Shown piece by piece: positions 52,325 through 61,295 of a stretch of DNA of 64,000 nucleotides (within the stretch, counting starts at the first letter, position 1; each line of letters begins with the position of its first letter). Source of the stretch: Sporosarcina sp. ACRSL (GTDB lineage Bacteria > Bacillota > Bacilli > Bacillales_A > Planococcaceae); contig NZ_JAKRNT010000004.1 of NCBI RefSeq assembly GCF_022346605.1, positions 186,001 through 250,000 on the forward strand, written 5' to 3'. The notes under the pieces are model-generated. The model ran no database searches. It had not been told where the DNA came from and was given only the letters and a program-made list of their open reading frames with translations. The translations under genes and the position numbers were made by a program.

Positions 52325-53356
52325 ATGGGGAAGAAGTATTCTTTATTCTTGTTTCTACTGATGTTGGTATTGGTTTTATCCGCGTGTGGGGATAGCGATA
52401 ATGCGAGTGGTGAGGGCGGAAGCGATGACATCACGAAAATGACGATCAAATTCTCACACGTAGTAGCTGAGAACACGCCGAAACATCAAGGTGCTCTTGC
52501 GATGAAGGAATACATTGAAAAAGAGTCTGGCGGAAAGATTAAGGTGGAAATCTACCCGAATAGCTCGTTATTCGGAGATCAGGATGAATATCAAAACTTA
52601 GTAGCGAACAATATCCAATTCATCGCGCCTGACCTATCTAAATTCGTTGGAAATAACCCACAATTCAACATGCCATCCTTGCCATTCCTTTTTGCAAATG
52701 ATGAGCAAGCAGAAGAATTCTGGGATGGGGAAAAAGGTCAGGAAATTTTAAGTAGTTTAACGAAAGACGGCGTGTTAGGTCTTTCCATGTGGCCTAACGG
52801 TGGTAAGCATCTGACCAATGATAAAAGACCGATTTCAAAACCTGAAGATTTGAAAGGATTGAAGTTCCGGACGCAAGGTGGGCAATTGTTGGAGTCGATC
52901 TATAAGACATTGGGGGCTGGATCTGAATCCATTCCGTTCGGAGAATTGTACACAGCGTTAGACCAAGGCGTTGTGGATGGCCAGGAAAACACGTTCAGCA
53001 ACATTGAATCGAAAAAGTTCCACGAGGTTCAAAAGTATATGACAGTTATGAATCATACGCGAGTCGATTATGCAGTCTTTACGAATACAAAGTTCTGGGA
53101 CAGCATGAATGATGCAACTCGGGAGCTTGTGGAAGCCGGAATCGCGGAAGGAACGAAAGTTGCGAGGGCAGAAGCGAAAAATCTAAATGACAAGGCGTTT
53201 GAAAAGATAAAGGAAAGCGGCGAAATCGAAATTATCGAACTTACTCCTGAACAAGTAGAGGAATTCCGTAAGGTTCTTGCACCGATATATGACGAGTACA
53301 AAGATATCATCGGCGAAGATGTCATCGAAGCGGCATTAGAAATTTCGAAAAAATAA
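52325..53356 (+). CDS. dctP: TRAP transporter substrate-binding lipoprotein DctP
   Basis: A 343-residue binding protein with lipobox LSAC (Cys21), so it is lipid-anchored, as is usual in Gram-positives. It carries the DctP pattern: IKFSHVVAENTPKHQGALAM, the Arg-containing LKFRTQGGQLLES that normally binds the substrate carboxylate, and YTALDQGVVDGQENTFSNI. This indicates an organic-acid ligand. ATG 52325 has GGGAGGAGG upstream. It leads the rightward operon, while its permease partners are on the opposite strand. A stable hairpin follows the stop. Confidence 0.92.
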   Translation: MGKKYSLFLFLLMLVLVLSACGDSDNASGEGGSDDITKMTIKFSHVVAENTPKHQGALAMKEYIEKESGGKIKVEIYPNSSLFGDQDEYQNLVANNIQFIAPDLSKFVGNNPQFNMPSLPFLFANDEQAEEFWDGEKGQEILSSLTKDGVLGLSMWPNGGKHLTNDKRPISKPEDLKGLKFRTQGGQLLESIYKTLGAGSESIPFGELYTALDQGVVDGQENTFSNIESKKFHEVQKYMTVMNHTRVDYAVFTNTKFWDSMNDATRELVEAGIAEGTKVARAEAKNLNDKAFEKIKESGEIEIIELTPEQVEEFRKVLAPIYDEYKDIIGEDVIEAALEISKK

Positions 53357-53370
53357 TAGGAGATCAAAAA

Positions 53371-53409
53371 CGATTGAAAAGTTGAGCACGTAGGGCAACT
53401 TTTCAATCG
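53371..53409 (+). promoter_or_regulatory. intercistronic hairpin after dctP
   Basis: Perfect 14-bp arms CGATTGAAAAGTTG and CAACTTTTCAATCG. There is no T-run after it. It probably protects or attenuates the dctP transcript relative to the enzyme genes downstream. Confidence 0.6.
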
Positions 53410-53431
53410 CTTCTCTATGGGGGATGGAGAA

Positions 53432-54751
53432 TTGATTACAAAAGAGCTCGTTTTAAACTGTTTAAACACTTCATTTGATGAAATTCCGGAAGAGGTCAAG
53501 ACGCACGGGAAACTTAGTCTATTGAATTGGCTTGGGGTGACGATCGGGGCGGCTGCTGATCGTTCCATCGATATGATGGTCGATGTATCGCGGGAGCTGC
53601 AGTCCGCCGAACAAGTTTCGTTGTACGGCCGGGATGAAAAAGTGGATCTGCTAATGGGGGTCTTGATCAATGGGACGGCTTCCCATATTTTTGATTACGA
53701 TGATACTCATTTAGATACGATCCATCATCCGAGTGGTCCTATTGCGCCGGTTGTTTTGGCGTTAGGTGAGCATCTGGATTTGAGCGGGGAGGAAATACTC
53801 CGTGCCTTCATTTTAGGTTGTGAAGCTGAACTTCGAATCGCGAATGCGGTTTATCCAAGCCATTACCAACTCGGTTGGCATATTACGAGCACGACAGGTG
53901 TGTTCGGCGCAGCAATTGCTGCCGGACTATTACTCAAATTGGATGAAGAGAGGTTGACGTGGGCGCTAGGGATTGCAGGGACCCAATCGTCCGGACTCCG
54001 GGAAGTGTTTGGAACGATGACGAAGCCGTTTCATCCAGGAAAAGCCGCCCAAAATGGGTTGTTGGCTGCATTGCTTGCGGAGAAAGGGTTCACAAGTTCT
54101 GAACAGATTCTCGAAGCAAAAAGAGGCTTCGCCAATGTGCTTGCTCCGGAACATGACTTATCGAAAGTGAATGTTAATTGGGGCGTCGAGTGGGAGCTTG
54201 TGAAAAATAGTTTCAAGCCGTATGCGTGCGGGATTGTCCTTCACCCGTCGATCGATGCTTGCATCTACTTGAAAGAGAAAGTCGCCGAAGAAGACCTTGA
54301 GTTTATTGAAGTAACAGTGAATCCTTATGTACTTGAATTGACCGGAAAGCAAAATCCGAAAACAGGATTAGAAGGGAAGTTCAGTATTTATTTCACGGCA
54401 GCCGTGTCCTACTTGAAGGGTGATGCGAGTGAAAAACAGTATAATGATGAAAATGTGAAGGACCCCGCGATTCAAGAAATGATGAAGAAAATCCGTGTTG
54501 TGGTCGATGATGCGATGAAGGAAGAAGAAGTGGTCGCACAAGCCTTTTTGCGTGATGGGACTCGCTTTGTCTATAAGGTGCAGCATGCAAAAGGAAGTTT
54601 AGGAAACCCGATGACGCTTGAAGATATTATCCGTAAGTTCAAAGGGTTGGCGAGAGATTTGAAAGATTCGCAGGTGGATACGTATATCGAAAGCTTTTTG
54701 GATTTGGAAAATGTGTCTTCGATTAGAGAGTTAGCTAGAGGTAGAAAGTAA
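53432..54751 (+). CDS. MmgE/PrpD family protein, first copy
   Basis: A 439-residue protein of the MmgE/PrpD fold, which includes 2-methylcitrate dehydratase, cis-aconitate decarboxylase and iminodisuccinate epimerase. Signatures are KLSLLNWLGVTIG, FDYDDTHLDTIHHPSGPIAP and PFHPGKAAQNGLLAALLAEKG. Sequence does not tell which reaction is catalysed. TTG 53432 is preferred, with GGAG about 5 bases upstream; ATG 53417 lies in frame but without a site. A second family member is at 58528, so the locus may use two substrates or two steps. Confidence 0.85.
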   Translation: MITKELVLNCLNTSFDEIPEEVKTHGKLSLLNWLGVTIGAAADRSIDMMVDVSRELQSAEQVSLYGRDEKVDLLMGVLINGTASHIFDYDDTHLDTIHHPSGPIAPVVLALGEHLDLSGEEILRAFILGCEAELRIANAVYPSHYQLGWHITSTTGVFGAAIAAGLLLKLDEERLTWALGIAGTQSSGLREVFGTMTKPFHPGKAAQNGLLAALLAEKGFTSSEQILEAKRGFANVLAPEHDLSKVNVNWGVEWELVKNSFKPYACGIVLHPSIDACIYLKEKVAEEDLEFIEVTVNPYVLELTGKQNPKTGLEGKFSIYFTAAVSYLKGDASEKQYNDENVKDPAIQEMMKKIRVVVDDAMKEEEVVAQAFLRDGTRFVYKVQHAKGSLGNPMTLEDIIRKFKGLARDLKDSQVDTYIESFLDLENVSSIRELARGRK

Positions 54752-54764
54752 TTTTACTTGTATA

Positions 54765-54774
54765 TTGGATACAA
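54765..54774 (+). promoter_or_regulatory. candidate operator, copy 3 (before the CoA-transferase gene)
   Basis: TTGGATACAA, identical to the reverse complement of copy 2. It lies 38 bp upstream of the CoA-transferase start, so the later part of the locus may have its own regulated promoter. Confidence 0.5.
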
Positions 54775-54811
54775 AATCCAACAAGTAGTTATTCAAAAGG
54801 AGGAGCTTGCC

Positions 54812-56026
54812 ATGGATGGTCCATTGAAAGGGATAAAAGTGATTGATATTACAACAAATATTTCGGGACCTAGTTTAACGATGATTTTGGGCGATTTAGG
54901 AGCTGAAATCATTAAAATCGAACGTCCATTCATCGGGGATGATTCCCGGGGGATGGGGCCATTATGGGAAGGCGAAGGCGTATATCATCTACAAATCAAT
55001 CGGAATAAACGATCCATTGTCATTGATTTGAAGAGCGAGGAAGGAAAAGAGCTACTTTATAACTTCGTCAAAGACAGTGATGTCTTCGTTGAGAACTTCC
55101 GACTCGGAAAGGCCGAGGAAATCGGTTTTGGCTATGAAAAGTTGAAAGCGCTTAATCCGAGTTTGATTTATTGTTCATTGACTGCCTACGGGCAACAAGG
55201 GCCAGATAGCCAAAAGCCGGGATATGATGCGATTGTGCAAGCTGAGACGGGCATCATGAGCATCAACGGACCGGCTGGCGGGGAATCTGCGAGAGCAGCA
55301 GTTTCCATTCTCGATCAAGGAAGTGCAATGTGGGGGGCCATTGGGGTTCTTTCCGCATTATTTCATCGAGAGCGAACGGGCATCGGACAAAAAGTGGAGA
55401 CGTCACTGTTTGAAACAGGGGTCTTCTGGACGGGGTACCACTTACTCTCGTACATGGCGACAGGCGTTGCCCCGGTGAAAATGGGAACGGGCCATGCCTC
55501 CTTTGCTCCGTATGGTGCCTTTAAAACGAAAACTGATGAAATTATGATCGGCATCTCAAACGACTCGCTGTTCGGGAGACTTTGCAAATCGTTGAACAAA
55601 GAAGAGTGGATAGAAGATCCGAGATTCAAACGTAATGTAGACAGAGTTCAAAATCGAAATCAATTATCTCGTGAGATTGAACAGGTTCTTAGCAGCCAAG
55701 ATGCTTCCTATTGGATTGAGCGAATTGCTCAAGCGGGCGTTCCGAGTTCGATCATCCGAAACATTCCATCGATGATAGAGCACCCACAAGTGGCGAGCAC
55801 TCAAATGTTAGAGCGTGTGGAGCACCCGCTCATCGATGAAATGAAACTTGCACGCTTGCCGATTCGATTATCGGGTTCGCCTGTAGGCATTCGGAAAGCG
55901 CCGCCTCTATTAGGAGAAGATACAATTTCGATACTGCAAGATAGTGGTATTTCGCAAGAGACAATCGATGAACTCCTGTCTAAAGGAGTTATCCAAACTA
56001 CAAAAGAACGGGTGGCGAAATCATGA
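54812..56026 (+). CDS. CaiB/BaiF family (type III) CoA-transferase
   Basis: A 404-residue enzyme that moves CoA between acyl groups. It shows VIDITTNISGPSLTMILGDLGAEIIKIE at the N-terminus (shortened here to its landmark residues), SLTAYGQQGP, and SILDQGSAMWG, in which Asp168 matches the catalytic Asp of formyl-CoA transferase (169). ATG 54812 has AAAGGAGGAG upstream. It would activate a carboxylic acid for the dehydrogenase, hydratase and lyase of the locus. It overlaps the next gene by 4 bp. Confidence 0.9.
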   Translation: MDGPLKGIKVIDITTNISGPSLTMILGDLGAEIIKIERPFIGDDSRGMGPLWEGEGVYHLQINRNKRSIVIDLKSEEGKELLYNFVKDSDVFVENFRLGKAEEIGFGYEKLKALNPSLIYCSLTAYGQQGPDSQKPGYDAIVQAETGIMSINGPAGGESARAAVSILDQGSAMWGAIGVLSALFHRERTGIGQKVETSLFETGVFWTGYHLLSYMATGVAPVKMGTGHASFAPYGAFKTKTDEIMIGISNDSLFGRLCKSLNKEEWIEDPRFKRNVDRVQNRNQLSREIEQVLSSQDASYWIERIAQAGVPSSIIRNIPSMIEHPQVASTQMLERVEHPLIDEMKLARLPIRLSGSPVGIRKAPPLLGEDTISILQDSGISQETIDELLSKGVIQTTKERVAKS

Positions 56027-56412
56027 CTAGCGAAAAATTTGATAGAGGGTTAGAAATCAGGCGAAGCGTGCTAGGAGCGGAATATGTAGACAAATCGATT
56101 GCAAACGCAACCGATTTTAACATGGATATGCAGCAATTGGTCACCGAATATTGCTGGGGAGAGGTGTGGGCGAGGCCCGGGCTGCCGAAAAAGACAAGAA
56201 GTATGCTGAACCTTGCGATGATCACGGCGCTGAACCGTCCGCATGAGCTGAAGTTGCATGTGAGAGGCGCGCTGAACAATGGCGTGACGAAGGATGAGAT
56301 TAAAGAAGTTCTTTTGCAAACCGCCATCTATTGCGGCGTCCCTGCAGCGATCGACAGTTTCCGTGTTGCGAATGAAGTGATTCAGGAGGAAGAGTCGAAA
56401 CAAGAAATCTAG
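56023..56412 (+). CDS. carboxymuconolactone decarboxylase family protein
   Basis: A 129-residue all-helical protein of the CMD/AhpD fold. WARPGLPKKTRSMLNLAMITAL, HVRGALNNGVTKDEIKEVLL and YCGVPAAIDSF match the PcaC-type 4-carboxymuconolactone decarboxylase pattern. No other protocatechuate genes are visible, so the true substrate is open. It starts inside the last codon of the CoA-transferase gene (ATGA overlap). Confidence 0.85.
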   Translation: MTSEKFDRGLEIRRSVLGAEYVDKSIANATDFNMDMQQLVTEYCWGEVWARPGLPKKTRSMLNLAMITALNRPHELKLHVRGALNNGVTKDEIKEVLLQTAIYCGVPAAIDSFRVANEVIQEEESKQEI

Positions 56413-56503
56413 TCAATGGATCCCTTGCGTGATTAAAGGAAACTTTGTTGAAAAAAATGAGCCCCATTCCAAAATGGACCAGAACAATGACAGGAGGATC
56501 ACC

Positions 56504-57310
56504 ATGCAGGCAACAACGAGTAAATGGGAAACGATCAGTCTGAATGAAACACATGCAGAAGACCATGTGTACATCCTTGAACTGAATCGGCCTGAAGCGA
56601 TGAACGCCTTGAATACGCTGATGGCTATTGAACTAAAAGAATGCTTAACGATGTTGAAAGATAAGAAGGATTTGAGAGTGTTAGTGTTGACCGGCGCGGG
56701 ACAAAAGAGTTTTTGCGCCGGCGCGGATTTACGAGAACGAAAAACAATGGATAACGAGCAATGGAAAAAGCAGCACGACATCTTCGAGGATACATATGAC
56801 ACCCTTCGAAATTTTCCATTCCCCGTTATTGCAGCGATCAATGGCTTTGCCCTCGGTGGCGGCATGGAGATGGCGTTAAGCTGCGACCTCCGCTATATGG
56901 CAGAACACGCGAAGATGGGCTTGCCTGAAGTGACTTTGGGCATTATCCCGGGGGTCGGGGGAACCCAGCTTCTTCCGAGAGCGGTACCTGTAGCGTTGGC
57001 AAAGGAATTTTTATTCAAGGGAAGTCATATACCAGCAAAACGGGCAGCTGAAATGGGCCTCGTGAATGATGTGTTTTCAAGCGAGACGTTACTTGAAGAA
57101 ACGATGAAGGCTGCCCGTGAAATCGCGAGAAATGCGCCTCTATCTCTTCAGGCGATCAAAAAGGCAATTGACAGAGGGCTTCAAACCGATCTCCATACCG
57201 CTCTGTCAATTGAATTGGACCAGTACTACAAATGTGCAAACTCAGAAGATCGGAAAGAGGGCGTACTTGCTTTTAATGAAAAACGAAAACCGAACTGGCG
57301 CGGAATTTAA
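56504..57310 (+). CDS. enoyl-CoA hydratase
   Basis: A 268-residue crotonase. [17 protein letters not shown], the oxyanion segments [12 protein letters not shown] and [18 protein letters not shown], and [22 protein letters not shown] with the catalytic Glu of the PE pair are all intact. It hydrates 2-enoyl-CoA thioesters. ATG 56504 has AGGAGG upstream; longer frames are not supported. It belongs to the rightward operon. Confidence 0.92.
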   Translation: MQATTSKWETISLNETHAEDHVYILELNRPEAMNALNTLMAIELKECLTMLKDKKDLRVLVLTGAGQKSFCAGADLRERKTMDNEQWKKQHDIFEDTYDTLRNFPFPVIAAINGFALGGGMEMALSCDLRYMAEHAKMGLPEVTLGIIPGVGGTQLLPRAVPVALAKEFLFKGSHIPAKRAAEMGLVNDVFSSETLLEETMKAAREIARNAPLSLQAIKKAIDRGLQTDLHTALSIELDQYYKCANSEDRKEGVLAFNEKRKPNWRGI

Positions 57311-57336
57311 CAAAACGGAATGGGAGAGTGTGTCAT

Positions 57337-58503
57337 ATGGTCACTACGAAAAGCTCTGCAGACGAAATTGAGTTAATCCGAAAAAGCATACGCGCGTTAT
57401 GCAGCAAGTTTCCGGAAGATTACTGGGCGAAGCTTGATAAAAACAAGGAATACCCTGAGGAATTCATTAAAGCGTTGACCGATGAAGGATGGCTTTCAGT
57501 ATTGATTCCTGAAGAATATGGCGGAGCTGGACTCGGCATGTTGGAAGCGAGTGTCATTTTGGAGGAGATCAACCGGTCGGGCGGAAATGCGGGAGCGGGT
57601 CATGCCCAAATGTATACGATGGGTGCGCTGCTGAATCATGGTAGCGAGGAGCAGAAAAACCGTTACCTGAAGAAGATTGCGTCCGGTGAATTGCGTCTCC
57701 AAGCATTCGGAATTACGGAGCCGACTGCAGGCAGTGATACGACAAGCATTACGACAACGGCAGTCAAAAAAGGTGATAAGTACATTGTGAACGGGCAGAA
57801 GATCTGGATTTCTCGGACGATGTATTCGGACTTGATGTTGCTGTTGGCTCGGACAACGCCGAAAGAGCAAGTGGAGAAAAAGACGGATGGCCTGAGTTTG
57901 TTCCTCTTGGATATGAATGATCAGAAGGACAATATTACGATCCGTGAAATCGATACGATGATCAATCATGCAACGACCGAAGTTTTCTTGGAAAACGTTG
58001 AAATCCCTGTTGAAAATCTGATCGGTGAAGAAGGCAAGGGCTTCCGCTATGTATTAAGCGGCATGAATGCCGAACGTATTTTGATTGCGTCGGAAAGCAT
58101 TGGAGATGGCTATTACTTCGTCGATAAGGCCGTTCAATATACGAACGAACGTGTTGTGTTTGATCGCCCGATCGGCCAGAACCAAGGGGTGCAGTTCCCG
58201 ATCGCGAAAGCATACATGGACATTGAAGCAGCAAAATTGATGAGGGATAAGGCTGCAGCGATGTTTGATGCGGGTGAGAAAGGCGGCGCGGAAGCGAATA
58301 TGGCTAAATATTTGGCATCCGAAGCCGCTTGGAAAGCTGCCAATGCTGCAATGGATGCTTACGGTGGATACGGTTTTGCGACAGAGTACCATATTGAACG
58401 GAAATTCAGGGAAGCCCGCTTGTTCATGATTGCGCCAATCTCTAACAACTTAGTTGTCAGTTTTGTCGGGCAGCATGTACTGGGGATGCCGAGATCGTTT
58501 TAA
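57337..58503 (+). CDS. acyl-CoA dehydrogenase family protein
   Basis: A 388-residue FAD enzyme: N-terminal helical domain, FGITEPTAGSDTTSI, KYIVNGQKIWISR, and a C-terminal domain ending YGGYGFATEYHIER...LFMIAPISNNLVVSF. Where typical members have IYEGTSE, with the catalytic Glu, this one has IAPISNN, so the usual base is missing. The enzyme may use a Glu from another helix or belong to a subfamily with a different reaction. ATG 57337 has GGGAGAG upstream. It lies 26 bp after the enoyl-CoA hydratase gene. Confidence 0.88.
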   Translation: MVTTKSSADEIELIRKSIRALCSKFPEDYWAKLDKNKEYPEEFIKALTDEGWLSVLIPEEYGGAGLGMLEASVILEEINRSGGNAGAGHAQMYTMGALLNHGSEEQKNRYLKKIASGELRLQAFGITEPTAGSDTTSITTTAVKKGDKYIVNGQKIWISRTMYSDLMLLLARTTPKEQVEKKTDGLSLFLLDMNDQKDNITIREIDTMINHATTEVFLENVEIPVENLIGEEGKGFRYVLSGMNAERILIASESIGDGYYFVDKAVQYTNERVVFDRPIGQNQGVQFPIAKAYMDIEAAKLMRDKAAAMFDAGEKGGAEANMAKYLASEAAWKAANAAMDAYGGYGFATEYHIERKFREARLFMIAPISNNLVVSFVGQHVLGMPRSF

Positions 58504-58527
58504 TTTACTGGAAATGAGGGATGGCAA

Positions 58528-59889
58528 GTGAGTTTGAGTGAAGAGTTGGCAAGGTTTTATTCACAATTGACCTATGAAGATTTGCCGGAAGAAGTAATTT
58601 CTTTTACAAAGCTCTGTCTACTAGACTATTTTGGATCCGCACTTGCAGGTATATCGAAAGCTCCGATCCAAATGATCAGCGAAGCAGTTGCCGAGTTTGG
58701 CGGGAATCCCCAGGCGACACTCATAACAGGGGGCAAATCATCTGTCTTGAACGCATGCCTAGTGAACGGGGCTTCGAGTCATGTCGTGGAATTGGACGAT
58801 ATTCACAAGTCCTCGATCATCCATGCTGCAACCGTCGTCATACCTGGAGCTTTGGCAGTGGCGGAATGGAAAGAGCTGAGCGGAAAGGATTTAATTTTGG
58901 CGATCGTTCTCGGCTACGAATTTAGCTTTCGAATTGGCGAGGCGGTTTCCCCTTCGCATTATTACTATTGGCATAATACAGCGACATGCGGCACATTCGG
59001 TTCTGCCGTCGCTGCAGCAAAATTGCTGAAGTTGAATGAAGATGCGTTCATTAATGCTCTCGGAAATGCAGGCTCCCAGGCGGCTGGCCTATGGGAGTTC
59101 ATCGAGGATGGAGCCATGACGAAGCAGCTTCACACGGGGAAGGCTGCGATGAATGGATTACTAGCGAGTCTGTTGGCTGAAAAAGGGTTTACTGGCGCCA
59201 AAAAGATATTGGAAGGAAATAGAGGCTTTTTCAATGCAATGAGCGAAGTTCATGATGAAAGCAAAATCACTAGAAATCTAGGAAATGAATTCAAAATCCT
59301 CGAGAATTCATTCAAAGTGCACGCATCATGCCGGCATACGCATGCTGTCATTGACTTGGCGATCGAAATTGCGAATGAGAACCAATTTGATCTTGATGAT
59401 ATTGATCATATCGATATTGGGGCGTATCAAGCGACGCTCGATATAACAGATAACAATGACCCTCAAACGGAGTATGCCTCGAAGTTCAGCGTTCAATATT
59501 GCACGGCTTTGGCAATCGTCAAGAGGAGTGCAGGGTTAGACGATTTCGGCGGTGCGAATCTGTGGGACGCAACCATTCGGGACGTGATGCAGAAGGTGCG
59601 TGTACAATTGGATCCTGAAATTAATGCTGCCTATCCGAAAGAATGGGGAGCGAAAGTGACCGTTGTGCTGAAGAGAGGACAAACGATTGCAAAACAGACC
59701 GATTTCCCTAAAGGCGATCCGGAAAACCCAGTCACTTTAGAGGATATACGCGCCAAATTCGTCAAGCTAGCAACAAGTTTGACGGAGGAGAAACGTCAAG
59801 CGTTTGCGGATCGCGTTTTATCGATTGAATCAATCGATAATGTCGCTGATCTGATGGCTGAGCTGAATACGAATGTCCAATATATATAG
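58528..59889 (+). CDS. MmgE/PrpD family protein, second copy
   Basis: A 453-residue MmgE/PrpD fold protein: TKLCLLDYFGSALAG, VELDDIHKSSIIHAATVVIPGAL, and QLHTGKAAMNGLLASLLAEKGF. It is clearly related to but different from the first copy at 53432 (for example ELDDIHKSSIIH against DYDDTHLDTIHH), so the two probably act on different stereoisomers or intermediates. It starts at GTG 58528 with GAGGGATGG upstream. The fold covers dehydratases, decarboxylases and epimerases. Confidence 0.85.
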   Translation: MSLSEELARFYSQLTYEDLPEEVISFTKLCLLDYFGSALAGISKAPIQMISEAVAEFGGNPQATLITGGKSSVLNACLVNGASSHVVELDDIHKSSIIHAATVVIPGALAVAEWKELSGKDLILAIVLGYEFSFRIGEAVSPSHYYYWHNTATCGTFGSAVAAAKLLKLNEDAFINALGNAGSQAAGLWEFIEDGAMTKQLHTGKAAMNGLLASLLAEKGFTGAKKILEGNRGFFNAMSEVHDESKITRNLGNEFKILENSFKVHASCRHTHAVIDLAIEIANENQFDLDDIDHIDIGAYQATLDITDNNDPQTEYASKFSVQYCTALAIVKRSAGLDDFGGANLWDATIRDVMQKVRVQLDPEINAAYPKEWGAKVTVVLKRGQTIAKQTDFPKGDPENPVTLEDIRAKFVKLATSLTEEKRQAFADRVLSIESIDNVADLMAELNTNVQYI

Positions 59890-59904
59890 AAAGAGAGTTT
59901 ATGA

Positions 59905-60411
59905 ATGGAGACTGAGACTACGAACAACATAGAACAATCCAAGATGAAAATTGCAAGCAAACTGGATGGATTGTCACTCAAGCAATTAGAGGAAGTCGAC
60001 TACTTACTATCCACGTATAAGGAATTAATTGAAGCACCCCAACGCGATAAAGCACCGATGCATCTATATGGAAGGCTGACAGGTCTCAAGAAATTGGAAG
60101 AGGATCAAGTCGAAATGACCCTCGGACCGCATAACGTCAATACGTATGGCGTTGCGCAAGGGGGATCCCTCTATACATTAGCCGATGTGGCGATCGGTTT
60201 TATGATTCTAAGAAGACTTTCAGAAGACCAAAAAGTATTCACGTTGGAAATGAAAATGAATTTCATTAAAAAAGGAGCAGGCGCTCAATTGATCGCAATT
60301 CCAACGATTATTCGATGGGGGAAGACGACAATTGTAGCCGAATGCACCATTGAGGATTCCGAAGGGGATATTGTCGCGAAAGCGCTAGGTACGTTTTACA
60401 TCGCCAGTTGA
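59905..60411 (+). CDS. PaaI-like hotdog-fold thioesterase
   Basis: A 168-residue protein with an N-terminal helical extension of about 45 residues and a hotdog domain (NVNTYGVAQGGSLYTLADVAIGFM, with the GG following the long helix start typical of PaaI thioesterases, and EMKMNFIKKGAGAQLIAI). These enzymes hydrolyse acyl-CoA, here perhaps clearing dead-end CoA esters. It starts at ATG 59905, 15 bp after the PrpD gene. Confidence 0.85.
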   Translation: METETTNNIEQSKMKIASKLDGLSLKQLEEVDYLLSTYKELIEAPQRDKAPMHLYGRLTGLKKLEEDQVEMTLGPHNVNTYGVAQGGSLYTLADVAIGFMILRRLSEDQKVFTLEMKMNFIKKGAGAQLIAIPTIIRWGKTTIVAECTIEDSEGDIVAKALGTFYIAS

Positions 60412-60440
60412 CGGTAGGCGGCGGACGGAGGGGTATATGA

Positions 60441-61295
60441 ATGAAGGAAATCACGTATGAAGAGATCGTCCAACATGTCGAATTAATGTGCCAGAAGGCG
60501 AATTTCGATTTAGGGGAAGATGTCTACACGGCATTCAAAAAGGCTTTACAGACGGAGAAGTCCGAGACCGGAATAGAAATTCTCTCCCAATTGGTTGAAA
60601 ACGCCGATATCGCCCGTCGCGACCAAGTTCCGATGTGCCAAGACACCGGAACGGCTGTCTTCATCGTTGAGCTGGGCCAAGATTGTCGAATAACAGGCGG
60701 TAGTTTAATAGAAGCAATTAATGAAGGCGTGGCAAAAGGCTATCGCGCCGGTTATTTAAGAAGCTCCATGATCTATGATCCTCTCAATCGTAAAAATACC
60801 GGAGACAACACCCCGGCTGTCATTCATATTGAGCTCGTGGAAGGGAGTCAGTTGACGCTTCATATGACGGCAAAAGGCGGCGGTGCAGAAAATATGAGCA
60901 GCTTGAAAATGCTGAAGCCTTCCGATGGATTGCAAGGGATCAAAGATTATGTGCTCGATGTTGTGAGAGTAGCCGGTCCGAATGCATGCCCGCCGTTAGT
61001 TGTCGGTGTTGGCATCGGAGGGAATTTTGAAAGGTGCGCCTATTTAGCGAAGAAGTCTTTATTCCGACCGATTGGTGTCCGCCATTCGAGTAAAGAGATT
61101 GCGGATCTGGAAGAGGAGCTCATTCAACAGATTAATCGCTTAGGGATTGGTCCTCAAGGAATGGGCGGCAGTACCACGGCGTTGGATGTGAAAATTGAAT
61201 CGGAAGCATGTCATATCGCAGCACTTCCGGTAGCGGTGAACTTGAATTGCCATGCTAGCCGGCATCAGACGGTTCAACTGGGGGCGTCGGTATGA
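60441..61295 (+). CDS. class I fumarase / L(+)-tartrate dehydratase alpha subunit
   Basis: A 284-residue alpha subunit of a two-subunit iron-sulphur hydro-lyase. The Cys residues for the 4Fe-4S cluster are in PMCQDTGTAVF, NACPPLVVGVG and FERCAYLAK, together with the GGAENMS segment. Enzymes of this type are fumarase (FumA-like, two-component) or L-tartrate dehydratase TtdA. With the D-tartrate dehydratase downstream, tartrate is plausible, but the two are not separable by eye. The gene overlaps the beta subunit by 4 bp. Confidence 0.88.
   Translation: MKEITYEEIVQHVELMCQKANFDLGEDVYTAFKKALQTEKSETGIEILSQLVENADIARRDQVPMCQDTGTAVFIVELGQDCRITGGSLIEAINEGVAKGYRAGYLRSSMIYDPLNRKNTGDNTPAVIHIELVEGSQLTLHMTAKGGGAENMSSLKMLKPSDGLQGIKDYVLDVVRVAGPNACPPLVVGVGIGGNFERCAYLAKKSLFRPIGVRHSSKEIADLEEELIQQINRLGIGPQGMGGSTTALDVKIESEACHIAALPVAVNLNCHASRHQTVQLGASV

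Noticed and set aside
53068..53670. 200-codon minus-strand frame across dctP and the first PrpD gene
   Set aside because: Antisense Ser-rich shadow spanning two well-supported genes and the hairpin between them.
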